Assembly: GCF_001659605.2 (NCBI RefSeq)
Contig: NC_035170.2
Coordinates: 22,335,190-22,399,189 of the forward strand
Direction: 5' to 3'
Source: Manihot esculenta
Taxonomy: Eukaryota; Streptophyta; Magnoliopsida; Malpighiales; Euphorbiaceae
DNA: 64,000 nucleotides
In this document: positions 46,740-58,044 of the stretch, piece after piece
Layout of the letters: the number at the start of each line of letters is the position of its first letter
Numbering within the stretch: position 1 is the first letter of the stretch
The notes under the pieces: model-generated
What the model saw: only the letters and a program-made list of their open reading frames with translations
The model's database searches: none
Told to the model about the DNA's origin: nothing
Program-made: the position numbers and the translations under genes

Positions 46740-48452
46740 TGATAGAGCATATTTTAGTCCATATTATCATGATGTTATTGATGTCTATTTACATCTTTTC
46801 TACCTAATTTTGTGGTTTTAATCATGTTTTGAAGATATTAGGTGTAAAGAGACAATCCAGAGAAAATGCTCTTAAAACTGCCAAAAAGTACCAAATCTGG
46901 AAAAGCCACCTTTGGAAGCACCTTCGGAAGCCGAAAGTCACCCACTTTCGGAAGCACCTTCGGAAGCCGAAAGTCACCCACTTTCGGAAGCACCTTCGGA
47001 AGCCGAAAGTGCCCTCCAGATCCGAAACTCTACCACCTTGGGAGGCACCTTCGGCCGCCGAACCTCCTTTCCAGATCCGAAAGTCCAGCTTCCGAAAGTA
47101 AACTTAGGGGGCCAAAAATTCCTTCAAATTGCCTCTTCCTTATTCAAGAAGCCAAATCATGTTTCCCACTTCATGCCACACACATTCAAGATTCAAAAGG
47201 GGGCTCCACCTTCCTTATTTAGTGCATGAATGGCAAGGAGAATTCAAGAAGACTTCTTGGATATCTAGGACAACTTCTTGAAGATCTTGGACAGCAATCA
47301 AAAGACCAAAGTGCCCCTCACTTACAACTCATCACATGCACCACGTTTTTGCCTTCACCCATGCACAAAGAAGGCACATGATTGATCAAGGGCACTTTAG
47401 GGAGCCTCTAAAAGACTCATGGACTGCCATCAAACCCTAAGCAGCCTCTCAAGATCTATTTAAAGCCTTCAAGAAGCCAAGAAGAGGCAGATTTCAATCT
47501 CCCAACTCCTCCAAGGGTTTGGCCGCCGCTCCTCCACTTTTGCCACCACCGGCTCCTCTTCTCCTTCTTCTCTTCTATTTTCTGTTTTGGTTCAGCCATG
47601 AGTGGCTAAAACCCTTCCATCTAGTTGAGGATTGGTTGAAACTAAGGTTGTTTAAGGGATTGTGAGATCTGAACAGAAATTATTGTCTTTGATTTGATTG
47701 ATATTCATACAATTGATTCTTGAATTCCAAAATTGCTTTGTTGTTTTGATCAAATTGGCCACTTGATTCTTGATTGCAAGGTGATTGATTGTTAGTTGGG
47801 ATATTTGTTAGTCCGTAATTGCTGGAAATATTCTAACCTAAGAACACTTGGTGTAAGAACCAAGAAATTGTATGATCTAGCAACATCTCATGCGTTTGAG
47901 TAGCTAGGGTTTGGATCTTTCTAGTTCTTTATGCAATTGACAATTGTTTTGATGCCTTAGGCCCAAGGACGTTCCTTGGCAATTTGTTGATTATTAATTG
48001 ATTAGAGGACGTTTCCTAATTGATTTGTTCATAAGGAAAGACATGGTGGTGTGAAGCGTTTTCCACCCCCATAACTAACCTATTGATTCAATCAAAATAA
48101 CCATGTTTCAATGATCAATCCAAACAACCAAGGTAGATCCATATCTTCAACTAGACCTTTCTCTTATTGAATTCCTCTTTTATTTTAGATTACTTGCTAT
48201 TTTAATTGCTTACAATAGTTGTTAGTCAAAATCAATCTCAAAACCCCCCTTTTACTTTAATTGCACTTTACTTATATTGCTCTTTAGTTATTTGCTTTCC
48301 ATTGTGCTTTCAATTAATTAACTTGGTCTTGATTAAGAAAAATAGACTTATTATCGATTCTCTGTGGATTCGATCCTTTACCACTATCTGCAGTTGTAAA
48401 TTGTTGATAACCGTAAAGGTTATTTTTTACCGGCTTCGACAACCGCGAGTCA
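46740..48452 (+). mobile_element. Solo LTR of a gypsy (Tat/Athila-type) element
   Basis: 1713 bp with TG..CA ends and a perfect 5-bp target duplication GGTAC (46735-46739 and 48453-48457). It splits copia C in the middle of pol, and the copia frame resumes directly after it. No internal coding region is present, so recombination between two LTRs probably removed it. The right end carries 'ctgtggattcgatcc' and 'gcttcgacaaccgcgagtca', the style of Tat/Athila LTR ends (inference). It includes a TTCGG-rich repeat module near its left end and a possible TATA-like 'ctatttaaag' near 47457. Confidence 0.85.
46914..47100 (+). repeat. TTCGG repeat module in the solo LTR
   Basis: Three 36-bp units start at 46914, 46950 and 46986 (GGAAGCACCTTCGGAAGCCG + AAAGTCACCCACTTTC). 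They are followed by a perfect TTCGGCCGCCGAA at about 47049 and 'cagatccgaaagtcc'. The complement of this module matches phrases of the A-family downstream array (gactttcggatctg, ggactttcggccgccgaaggtgcc), so the two LTR families share it in opposite orientation. Confidence 0.85.
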
Positions 48453-50197
48453 GGTACCTTTTTAGAAAAGGAATTAATCTCTCAGAGATTCAGTGGGAGT
48501 ACAGTGCAACTTGAGGAAACTCAAGCACCACAAGAGAGTATTAAACTGCCGATAGAACCACTTTCAGAACCATAAACAGTTGTGGAAGCTGAAAGGTTGA
48601 TACAAATCCCACGCAGATCTGATAGGACACATCATCAGCCTAAGAGATATGGATTTCTCATGATTGATAGTCGTGAACTTTTGCTCATTGATCAAGATGA
48701 GCCTACTACCTATCAAGAGGCTGCATCAGGTCCAGATTCCGAGAAATGGCTTTCCGCCATGAAGTCTGAAATGCAATCCATGTATGACAATCGAGTTTGG
48801 TCATTAATTGATCCCCATGAGGGTGTTAAGACCATTGGTTACAAATGGGTTTTCAAGAAGAAAACTGACATGGATGGAAATGTGCATACCTATAAAGCAA
48901 GGCTTGTCGCAAAATGTTTCAAACAAACTCATGGTATAGACTGTGATGAGACCTTTTCGCCAGTTGCAATGCTTAAGTCGATTAGAATTCTCATTGCCAT
49001 TGCTGCGTACTATGATTGCGAGATATGACAAATGGATATCAAAACAGCTTTCCTTAATGGAAACTTGTTCGAGGATGCGTACATGATACAACCTGAGGGT
49101 TTTATAATCCTGAGAATTCTGGAAAGATTTGCAAGCTTCAAAGATCCATTTATGGATTAAAGCAAGCTTCTCAGAGCTGGAATCTTCGTTTTGATGAAAC
49201 AGTCAGGGACTTTGGATTCATCAAGAATGAAGATGAACCTTGTGTTTACAAGAAGGTTAGTGGGAGTGCAGTTGTGATTCTAGTCCTATATGTGGATGAC
49301 ATATTACTCATTAGAAATGATATCCCTACCTTGCAAAAGGTTAAGGCTTGGTTAGAGAATTCTTTTTCAATGAAGGACTTGGGTGAGGCTACATATATCC
49401 TTGGTATTAAGATCTATAGGGATAGATCCAAGAGAATAATCGGTCTGAGTCAAAGTACTTATATTGACAAGGTGCTAAAAAGGTTTAGCATGCAAGATTC
49501 CAAAAGAGGATTCTTGCCTATGTCTCATGGTATTCATCTCAGCAAGAATCAATGTCCTATGACATCTGATGAGCGAGAACGGATGAATAAGATTCCTTAT
49601 GCTTCTGCTATTGGATCTATCATGTATGACATGTTATGTACTAGACCAGACGTCTCATATGCATTTAGCACGACGAGCAGATATTAGGCAGATCCCGGTG
49701 AAAGTCACTGGACAGCTGTTAAGAATATCCTAAAGTACCTTAGAAGGACTAAGGATGCATTCCTAGTTTATGGAGGTTTGGAAGACGAGCTAGTTGTAAA
49801 TGGTTACACAGATGCTAGTTTCCAAACTGACATAGATGACTTCAGATCGCAGTCAGGATTCGTATTCACTTTAAATGGTGGAGCTGTTAGCAGGAAAAGT
49901 TCCAAGCAAAGCACTGTAGCAGATTTTACAACCAGAAGCTGAGTATATAGCAGCATCAGATGCAGCTAAAGAGGCAGTCTGGTTGAAAAAAATTCATCAC
50001 AGAGTTGGGAGTGGTTCCCAGCATTGCAAATCCTATGGACCTTTATTGTGATAACAATGGTGCCATAGCACAGGCAATGGAGCCCAGATCTCATCAGAGA
50101 TCTAAACACATACTCAAGTGATATCACCTAATTCGAAAGATCATTGTTAGAGGAGATATCAAAATATGCAAAGTAGACACAAATGACAACATTGCTG
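48453..50197 (+). pseudogene. Reverse transcriptase and RNase H part of pol, copia C
   Basis: Resumes with FLEKEF.., then IPRRSDRTHHQPKRYGF, ATYQEA-like AAS..KWLSAMKSEM, VWSLIDPHEGVKTIGYKWVFKKKTD, a YKARLVAK..THGIDCDETFSPVAMLKSIR stretch, a stop at about 49027, MDIKTAFLNGNLFEDAYM, the catalytic LYVDDILLI at about 49290, KDLGEATYILGIKIYRDRS, then RNase H with broken EAEYIAAS and DNNGAIAQAMEP. It stops inside the RNase H end at 50197, where the inverted gypsy LTR begins. The last codons of pol are missing. Confidence 0.88.
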
Positions 50198-51657
50198 TAA
50201 CGACCCGAAATCGGACCGTTACCGGCGCTAGGATTCAGGTCGGCTTAAGGCCGCCGGAACCCGTAGCAAGCCTACTATGCACTCTGTGTACTTGATAAAA
50301 TCCCATACATGATCATACATTTACATAAAAATTTAAACTTTTCATATTCCAGGCTTGACCTGTGCATGCACTAACATTGTAAACATAAACCCCTACTAGG
50401 GCCCTCATCAAATGCTCTAGTGGGTCATCATAACATATGTCAAGCTGGGTACATATCTCGGAAAACATTATTAAACATTTGCTAAGATCATGTACAACAA
50501 GGGATTAACCATACAATAGGGCTAAGCACAATTCTAAACTTCAATACACTTTTTACATTACATCTCATTAAAACATTCTAAAATACATTACATCATCTTT
50601 CATGTCCACAACTAACTATTACATACAACCTTTACTCTAGCTGACCTCCTGGTCTATCCCGGACCTGCAAACCAGGGGACTAGGGGAGAGGGGTGAGCTA
50701 AAAAGCCCAGTGAGCATAACAAATAAAACATTTAAATAATATATGCCATCATGAAATGCATCACATCACAAGTAATCATCTTAAGATGGTATTGTCACCA
50801 AAAGCCCCCTCATATCCAACAAATGCCCGGCCCTCGACGGAGCTCCTCAGGACTTTCTCTTAAACATAACATAACATAACATTCCAATGTGCCAGGGGCG
50901 TAGAATGGGCCTCGACCTGGACTTTCTCTTACTCTGTGCCAGGGGCATAGAATGGGCCTCGACCTGGACTTCCGTATCATATCGTATCATATCATCATGA
51001 GGGCTAATGGATCATCCAATAACCATCCACATCAACATCATATTATGCAATGCAACATATTCGTGAATTTTAATGCATAACATCCTAATATATCTCAGGG
51101 CATTAATGATGCATGGATCATGCTCAAAAGTCATTTGATTTAAAATTAAAGAGTTGTGTTCTACTCATCTCTGGCTGACGCTTTACTGACTCTATAGTAG
51201 CTAGCTCACTGCTGACCTCCTCGGTTCCTCTAGTCCGAACCTACACAGGTGGACTCATATGAGGGACCAAACATACACCAACATAACTCTAAACATATCC
51301 CCAAAAACCCCCTAAAACATCAAGAAACAATCATAGAAATCATGCAAAGGAAGGTTGAACAGGGCACTTTCGGCGGCAGGTTCGGCGGCCGAAAGTCCCT
51401 CCAGAGCCGAAAGTCATGCACCTTCGGCGGCACTTTCGGTGGCCGAAGGTTCCTTCTAGATCCGAAACTCATGCATGTTCGGCGGCAGGTTCGGAGGCCG
51501 AAACTCCCATCTAGAGCCGAAAGTCCAACTTTCGGGGGTAGGGTTCGGCAACCAAAACATGCCACCACAGGCAGGTTCGGCGGCCGAACCTAGGTTTTCC
51601 AGCAGGTAGAACCCAAGCCTCTCATGCACATTTTGCCTCCCAACTCTTCCAACTCAC
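50198..51657 (-). repeat. Inverted, truncated LTR of an A-family gypsy element
   Basis: Begins TGTAACGACCCG, the complement of the A-family LTR 3' end, and reads backwards through the 0.9-kb segment and the downstream palindrome array (51360-51595). It stops abruptly at about 51657, where forward LTR sequence begins at its TATA/start region ('ataaaaggcccccagaccg'). It sits directly against the RNase H end of copia C, with no matching duplication at the other side. Confidence 0.85.
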
Positions 51658-52815
51658 ATAAAAGGCCCCCAGACCGAAAAATGGGCGAGTTTTCTCCCCA
51701 TTCTCGAGCTAAGGTGAGTTTATGCCCTCCTTTGGTTGATTTCATATTCTTCCTTCAATCTTCTAAGGTTTTAATGAGTTTCCCTTTGGGTTTTGAAGTT
51801 TTAAAGCTTAAATCAAAGTTTTGGAGCTTGGAGACCCAAAGAGTTCGATTTCTCCTACCTCCGAGTTAGGGATCGCACCAACCCTCAATCTTCAAGAGGT
51901 AAGTGTAGATCCTTGCTTTCCTTCATGTTTAGTAAAGTTTTAAGTAAGTTTTAAGAAGTTTTAATGCTCGTGTATGGGTAGATATGCATGTTAGGGTTTA
52001 TGTGGGTTTTATGCCCAATATATGCTTATGTGATGTTTGTGGGGGATTTAGACTATTGTTTATGCCCTATATGCATGTGGGAGTGTGTATGCATGTTTTT
52101 AAGAGGTTGGATGCTTGTGTTGAGTGTTTGGAATGGTTTGGGAGGCTTGTGTGTGCATGTGGCTGAGTTCTGGATAAACTCAGGTTCGGCCGCCGAACCT
52201 GCCTAAGGAGGCAAGCTTTTGGCTGCCGAACCCTGCCCCCAAAAGTTGGACTTTGGGCTCTAGAGGGGAGTTTCGGCAGCCGAAGATGCCGTCGAACATG
52301 CATGAGTTTCGTCTCTAGAAGGAACTTTCGACCGCCGAAGGTAATGTAATGTATTTTAATGGCATGTAATGTAATAGATTAGTTTTTAGAGTGGACATGT
52401 AATGTAATTTGATATAATGTATTGTAAGATAATATGATGTAATGTAACGTAAAGTAGAGTTATGTTCATAGATTAGTATTGTGCTTGGCCCTAAGGCTTG
52501 GTTAATCCCTTTTTAGTACATGATGTAGTAAATATTTTTATGGTGTTTTATGTTAACCAAGCTTAATGTATGTTATGTTACCCCATTGGAGCATTTGATG
52601 AGGGCTCCAGTGTGGGGTTTATGTTATGAGTTTATGCAGGCACAGGTTAAGCTTGGTAAAGGAAAGACAAGTTTACAGTTTTTATGTTTATGTTTGATCA
52701 TGTATGGGATTATACCAGCTGTATAGTATGTATGTTAGGCTTGCTACGGGTCCCAGCGGCCTTAAGCCAATCTGGATCCTAGCGCCGGTAGCGGTCCGGT
52801 TTTCGGATCGTTACA
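51658..52815 (+). repeat. 5' LTR of gypsy B, left-truncated
   Basis: Matches 55636-56809 closely. It has one palindrome unit fewer (a 19-bp loss at about 52195 against 56166-56190). Several palindromes are mutated (gccgtcgaa, cgaccgccgaa), mostly C-to-T type changes. It ends GATCGTTACA. Confidence 0.88.
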
Positions 52816-52818
52816 GAG

Positions 52819-52831
52819 TGGTATCGGAACC
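52819..52831 (+). promoter_or_regulatory. Primer binding site of gypsy B
   Basis: TGGTATCGGAACC, two mismatches to the A-family site TGGTATCAGAGCC, at the same spacing after the LTR. Confidence 0.75.
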
Positions 52832-53086
52832 CTAGGTTCACATGGTCGGACCTTGAGTGTCGGGCTCATAGATGTTATAGAAGGGCAAGCACAATAGGAA
52901 AAATCATGTCCACTAGGATAGGATGTGGAGTCCTATCTTGCATGATGATGTGAAATGCCATGATGATATGCATGTGCATTAATGTTATGTTATGTATGTG
53001 ATGTATGTGATGTAGGTTCATATGTTTCCATATGAACCGTATGATGCTAATGCTTGTATGCTTGTGTGTTGTGCTTCAGAGGAGCT

Positions 53087-53928
53087 AGGATGCCAGGTGC
53101 TTATCGATTTGTGGAATCGACTGGAGTTCCGTTTGAGAGGGAAGGTATGGACACCTTTCCCCCTGCTCTACCAAGAGCGCAGTCGTGTGGAGTCAGCAGA
53201 TGGGGACCATTAAGGGACCTTGGAAGGTCTTTTGATGTAAGCAGAGAAGGAATGGATCTAAGGAGAATGTCTGTAGATGCGAGAGAAGTAGAGATGGATG
53301 TGCAGAGGAGAGATGGAGATCTGGATGTGAGCATGTTTGAAGAAGGAATGGGAGAGTCTCAAGAAGACACTCAAACTCAGGATTCCAGAATCTCGGGTTC
53401 AGGAGGGATTGATCCCTCCACTCTGAGTACAGTCGCCACAAGAGGAGTAATGTGGGGGAACACCACAAGAAGTGGGGCAGAACCTCTAGGAAGTGGAAGA
53501 AAAGCGAGTTTTGGAAGAGGTTGAAGGCTAGTCTAGGTTTTGGCAGTGGCTTAAGCTCTAGCTGAGGCATTTCAAAATGCATGAGGTGTGGGAGGCCATA
53601 CAAGGGAGTCTGTCTGGCGGGGACAACAGCATGTTTCAGGTGCGGACAGGAGGGGCATATAGCACGTGAGTGTCCCACTGCGCCCTGGTCGACACAGTTC
53701 CAACGGACAGCTTCAGGTAGAGTAGACCAGCCAGTAGCTCCAGCCGTAGCTCAGGACAGTGGTCGAGGCAGAGGAAGAGGGGCAGCCTCTTCTTCAGCAG
53801 GTTCCCGTGGAGAAGGTCCGTCAGCTCCAGCTCGGATCTTCACCCAAGCTCAGCAGGAAGCAAACACATCGAACACGGTGATGCCAGGTACGCTCACTTT
53901 AAATGTTCTGATGTGTATGTTTTTGTGA
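53087..53928 (+). pseudogene. Gag remnant of gypsy B (capsid domain deleted)
   Basis: The N-terminus (SRWGPLRDLGRSFDVSREGMDLR, DGDLDVSMFEEGMGESQ) is homologous to gag A. It then jumps to the region just before the zinc knuckles, losing roughly 850 bp that encode the capsid domain in A. After a frame change the CXXC..CFRCGQEGHIAREC knuckle, the G/R-rich stretch and the lead-in to protease follow (53581-53928). Confidence 0.82.
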
Positions 53929-55230
53929 ACCCTGGTGTTTCTTTTCTTTAGTTGCTCTAGGAGCCGTTGAGAGGTTGAGTTGACAGCTTCTGGGCTTAGA
54001 GTGTCCTCTTTGGGTTAGTAGACCCAAGTGTGATCCTTCTGTGGCAGAGTCAGTCTGCCGATTCAGTCTAGTGTCAGTTGAGAGTAGATGCCTTCCACCC
54101 GACCTTGAGGTCCTAGACTTGACTGTCTGGACGTCATTCTAGGGATGGATGGGTTTTTCTACTTGTGGTGCTACCTTGGTCTGTAGAGACAAGGTAGTCA
54201 GTTTTTGAGGACAGGATGGGTCAGAGGTAGTCTCCAGAGGGGATAGTGTAGAGATGCCGAGAGGTTTGATGTCAGCATGTCAGGCTCGTAGGGTGCGTAG
54301 GAAGGGTTGTCAAAGGGTTATAGCTCTTGTTTGAGAGTTTAGCAGTCAGGTCTGGGAACCAGCCTCAGCTTCTGTTGTTAGAGAGAGTTCTTAGATGTTT
54401 TTCCAGGCGAGCTGTCAGGTTTACCACCTGTCAGGGAGATAGAGTTTGGTTTAGAGGTGGTACTTGGTACCAGAGCCATTTCTATCCTTCCCTACAGGAT
54501 GGCACCTACAGAGTTGTAAGAGTCGTACGAATAGTGGTGAGAGCTTGGTAGACAAGGGTTTATCCGACCTAGTACCTCACCCTGGATTACTCCAGTGTTG
54601 TTATGGGAAAAGAAGGATGGATCCTTGAGACCCTGTGTCGACTCCGAGCAGTTGACCAAGGTTGCTACCAAGAACAGGTATCCCCTACCTTGGTTTGATG
54701 ATCTATTGGATCAGCTAGCAAGAGCCGGTTGTTTCCCAAGATAGATCTGAGGTTCGGGTTCAGGTTGTTGAGGGTTAGAGAAGAGGTTAGTTTAGTAGAG
54801 AAGAAGGGAGAAGAGGAAGGATCAGAGTAGCGCAGTGGAAGCTTGTGGAGTTCAGGAAAAGGTTGGGGTAGTGCTTGAGGCGTCTCCTACGGGAAGGGTG
54901 GTTCTTTACGAAGAAAGCCCATTCAGATTTCCATGTTCTTGTGTTATGGAAGTTCGTGTCAGATCCAAGGTAGGTTCTTAAAGAACCAGATGTGGAGATT
55001 TCAGGGAATCTCACCTATGTTGAGCAGCTAGTGCAGATCATGGACACACAAGTCAGGAAGTTGAGGAACAAGGAATCCCGATGGTGAAAGTCCTTTGGAA
55101 TCACCACGATATGGAAAAGTGTGCCTAGGAGACCCGAGAGTTCATACTCCAGCAGTACCTGTGTCTCTCTTTGAGAGAGAGGTTTTAGGCTTGCTTGCTT
55201 GCTTGCTTGTTTGTTTGTTGTTTGAACATT
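53929..55230 (+). pseudogene. Pol remnant of gypsy B
   Basis: Degenerate protease (a VNPGV motif in place of DPGA) and the N-terminal part of reverse transcriptase (to about 54770) are recognisable by their DNA similarity to A. The next homologous block is near A's last 350 bp (about 54850-55190), so about 2 kb covering the catalytic reverse transcriptase box, RNase H and integrase is missing. Multiple stops. Confidence 0.8.
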
Positions 55231-55245
55231 CGGGGACGAATGTTC

Positions 55246-55260
55246 TTAAGGGGGGGAGAA
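55246..55260 (+). promoter_or_regulatory. Polypurine tract of gypsy B
   Basis: TTAAGGGGGGGAGAA immediately before the LTR, identical in style to element A. Confidence 0.85.
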
Positions 55261-56809
55261 TGTAATACCCGGCTAGATTCAGGCATCGGAATTCCTACCG
55301 TCAGGTGGAATTTCGGATGCCGGAGCCTTCTAGAGGGGTAAAGTATGTTTTCTAAAATGTTTTCACATGATTTCATGGTTTTAAATGAAAAGGATATGAG
55401 TTTTTAAAAGAATAGGCCAAGGAGGAGGAACCCAGGTTCGGCCGCCGAACCTCAAGTTCGGCCGCCTAACATAGGGCTGCTTCGGGAGTGCTTTAGGCCT
55501 CCGAAAGCAGTGAGGAAAGAAACAAGGGTTTGGCCGTCGAACATGGGCTGGTTTAGGGGGCACGTTAGGCTGCTGAACGTGGTGGAGTTGCGCGAGCAAC
55601 TTTGGCCGCCGAAGGTGGTTGACCGGCCACCTATAAAAGGCCCCCAGACCGAAAAATGGGCGAGTTTTCTCCCCATTATCGGGCTAAGGTGAGTTCATGC
55701 CCTCCTTTGGTTGATTTCATGTTCTTCCTTCAATCTTCTAAGGTTTTTATGAGTTTCCCTTTGGGTTTTGAAGTTTTAAAGCTTAAATCGAAGTTTTGGA
55801 GCTTAGAGACCCAAAGAGTTTGGTTTCTCCTACCTCTGAGTTAGGAATCGCACCAACCCTCAATCTTCAAGAGGTAAGTGTAGATCCTTGCTTTCCATCA
55901 TGTTTAGTAAAGTTTTAAGTAAGTTTTAAGAAGTTTTAATGCTCGTGTATGAGTAGATATGCATGTTAGGGTTTATGTGGGTTTTATGCCCAATGTATGC
56001 TTATGTGATGTTTGTGGGGGATTTAGACTATTGTTTATGCCCTATATGCATGTGGGAGTGTGTATGCATGTTTTTAAGAGGTTGGATGCTTGTGTTGAGT
56101 GTTTGGAATGGTTTGGGAGGCTTGTGTGTGCATGTGGCTGAGTTCTGGATAAACTCAGGTTCGGCCGCCGAAGGGACTTTCGGCCGCCGAACCTGCCTAA
56201 GGAGGCAAGCTTTTGGCTGCCGAACCCTGCCCCCGAAAGTTGGACTTTCGGCTCTGGAGGGGAGTTTTGGCCGCCGAAGATGCCGCCGAACATGCATGAG
56301 TTTCGTCTCTGGAAGGGACTTTCGGCCGCCGAAGGTAATGTAATGTATTTTAATGGCATGTAATGTAATAGATTAGTTTTTAGAGTGGACATGTAATGTA
56401 ATTTGATATAATGTATTGTAAGATAATATGATATAATGTAACGTAAAGTAGAGTTATGTTCATAGATTAGTATTGTACTTGGCCCTAAGGCTTGGTTAAT
56501 CCCTTTTTAGTACATGATGTAGTAAATGTTTTAATGGTGTTTTATGTTAACCAAGCTTAATGTATGTTATGTTACCCCATTGGAGCATTTGATGAGGGTT
56601 CCAGTGTGGGGTTTATGTTATGAGTTTATGCATGCACAGGTTAAGCTTGGTAAAGGAAAGAAAAGTTTACAGTTTTTATGTTTATGTTTGATCATGTATG
56701 GGATTATACCAGTTGTATAGTATGTATGTTAGGCTTGCTACGGGTCCCGGCGGCCTTAAGCCGATCTGGATCCTAGCGTCGGTAGCGGTCCGGTTTCCGG
56801 ATCGTTACA
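55261..56809 (+). repeat. 3' LTR of gypsy B
   Basis: 1549 bp, TG..CA. Upstream palindromes start at 55437 and 55457 (second with one change), again 20 bp apart, before TATAAAA at 55632-55638. Right after the downstream array (ending about 56335) the sequence switches to 'taatgtaatgtattt', skipping about 700 bp present in A. The same deletion is in the 5' LTR of B, so it was inherited. Confidence 0.9.
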
Positions 56810-57018
56810 GTTATGATTGAACATAATAGAAATTATGTAGAGGATAATGAACAATCAAGATAGGATTTGTCCCTCTCTGAGAGAGATATCTTCTTGGCCC
56901 CTCGATAAGTGAGACTGAGAAATGCATGGGCATGCTCAAATGAATTGATAGTGTGATCAATATCATTTGAATTTATCAGTCTACTTAGAGATCGAGAAAT
57001 CATAAGTTTGAACATTAT
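56810..57018 (+). repeat. Surviving piece of the 3' LTR of copia C
   Basis: Matches 42137 to about 42348 of the 5' LTR with about ten differences. The first roughly 413 bp of this LTR, the polypurine tract and the last pol codons are gone, all lying between the two gypsy insertion points. The CACTA element begins at its right edge. Confidence 0.88.
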
Positions 57019-57032
57019 AACTACAAAAAAAC
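57019..57032 (+). repeat. CACTA terminal inverted repeat (one end)
   Basis: AACTACAAAAAAAC. CACTA-family ends normally start CACTACAA. Confidence 0.7.
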
Positions 57033-57039
57033 AGATTAT

Positions 57040-57440
57040 CAGCGACGGATTTTTCCGTCGCTGATAGTAAAAAATCTGTCGCTAAAACTTTCAGCGACGA
57101 ATTTTCGACGGACTCAAATCCGTCGCTTAAAGTCATGTCGCTAATTTTTTCCGACGGATCAAGATTCCGTCGGAAAGAGTAGCGACGGATTTCCGACGGA
57201 TCTGAAAGTCGTCGGATAAATTTGCAACGGATTTTTCGACGGATAATTCTATCTTAAATTTTTGCGACGAACGCTATTCGTCGCTAAATCCGTCTGAAAT
57301 TCCAAATTCATCTATGAACAATCCGTTGCTAATCTGTCGGAAATAATTAGCGACGGAAAATTTCCATCGGAAATCCGTCAGAAATATTAACATATTTTAA
57401 TGAATATTCTCACAAATTCGTCGCTAATCCGTCGCTAATC
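57040..57440. repeat. CACTA subterminal motif array
   Basis: Roughly twenty copies in both orientations of GCGACGGA/TCCGTCGC and close variants such as TTCCGTCGGAAA and ATCCGTCGCT, within about 400 bp of the terminal repeat. In the En/Spm system such repeats bind the element's own TNPA-type protein (established for En/Spm; inference here). Confidence 0.85.
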
Positions 57441-58044
57441 TATTAAAATTCAATCACAAAAAATAAGTTCCTACTTTTATTTAGATATTTCCTGTATAAT
57501 CAAATAATTTATAATTAAAAATTATATTTAATATAAATCAAACATCATTCATAATAATTATAATTAATGTTCATAATACTTAACAATATTTATAAAATTT
57601 AAAATAAATCCATAATATTTAACAATGTTCATAAAATTTAAAATAAATTCATAATACTTAACAATGGTCATAAAATTTAAAATAAATCTATAATACTATG
57701 TTTATAAAATTTAATACTAATCTATAAATTTGTTGTACCATCTGATAGGATGTCCCAAGTTCGGACCTCTAGTTCGAACTGATGATGATAAGGATGCGTT
57801 TGCTTGCCCCCCAATGCTTGTGGAGTGTGCTCTTGTGTTTCCTCTTGTACCTGTACTGCCTCATCTATTTCATTCATAGAGAGCTGCTAGCTATGTCCTC
57901 TATCTCTAGATGATACTGCTCTTCGAGGCATCTGAAAAAATAATTGTTCATAATTTTAAATTAACAATAAATACAAACAATATAGAAAACCATAATCAAA
58001 TATTAAGTCTATGAATATATATATAAAAATATGATATACTTTAC
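57441..58044. other. CACTA non-coding interval
   Basis: AT-rich with a short repeated phrase (aatatttaacaatgttcataaaatttaaaataaat-like) at about 57560-57690, listed here because it explains the regular spacing in this stretch. No gene seen on either strand, although the transposase transcript may extend into it. Confidence 0.5.

Larger units (their letters stand above)
51658..56809 (+). mobile_element. Non-autonomous A-family gypsy element (B)
   Basis: The 5' LTR is truncated at its left (starting at the TATA region), then come a primer site, a shrunken gag-pol of about 2.4 kb, a polypurine tract and a full-ended 3' LTR. Gag has lost the capsid centre, and pol has lost most of reverse transcriptase, RNase H and integrase. 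Only the end codons near the chromodomain region remain. It cannot encode its own replication proteins and would depend on a partner such as A (inference). Confidence 0.88.
41724..57018 (+). mobile_element. Long-LTR copia element (C), interrupted three times
   Basis: A 5' LTR of about 1.56 kb, a primer site, a leader, gag and pol are recognisable. The element is split by a solo LTR (46740-48452) and by the inverted LTR piece plus gypsy B (50198-56809). A 209-bp piece of its 3' LTR survives at 56810-57018 and is then cut by a CACTA transposon. The long LTR and gag style resemble Angela-type copia elements (low confidence on lineage). Domains are better preserved than in copia E, but stops are present. 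Confidence 0.85.

Noticed and set aside
46829..47229. Three overlapping frames with 12-residue repeats (SEAPSEAES type)
   Set aside because: The 36-bp repeat is a multiple of three, so all frames stay open. It lies inside a solo LTR with no coding support.
48206..48514. A 102-codon frame crossing the right edge of the solo LTR
   Set aside because: It crosses the insertion boundary and has no domain.
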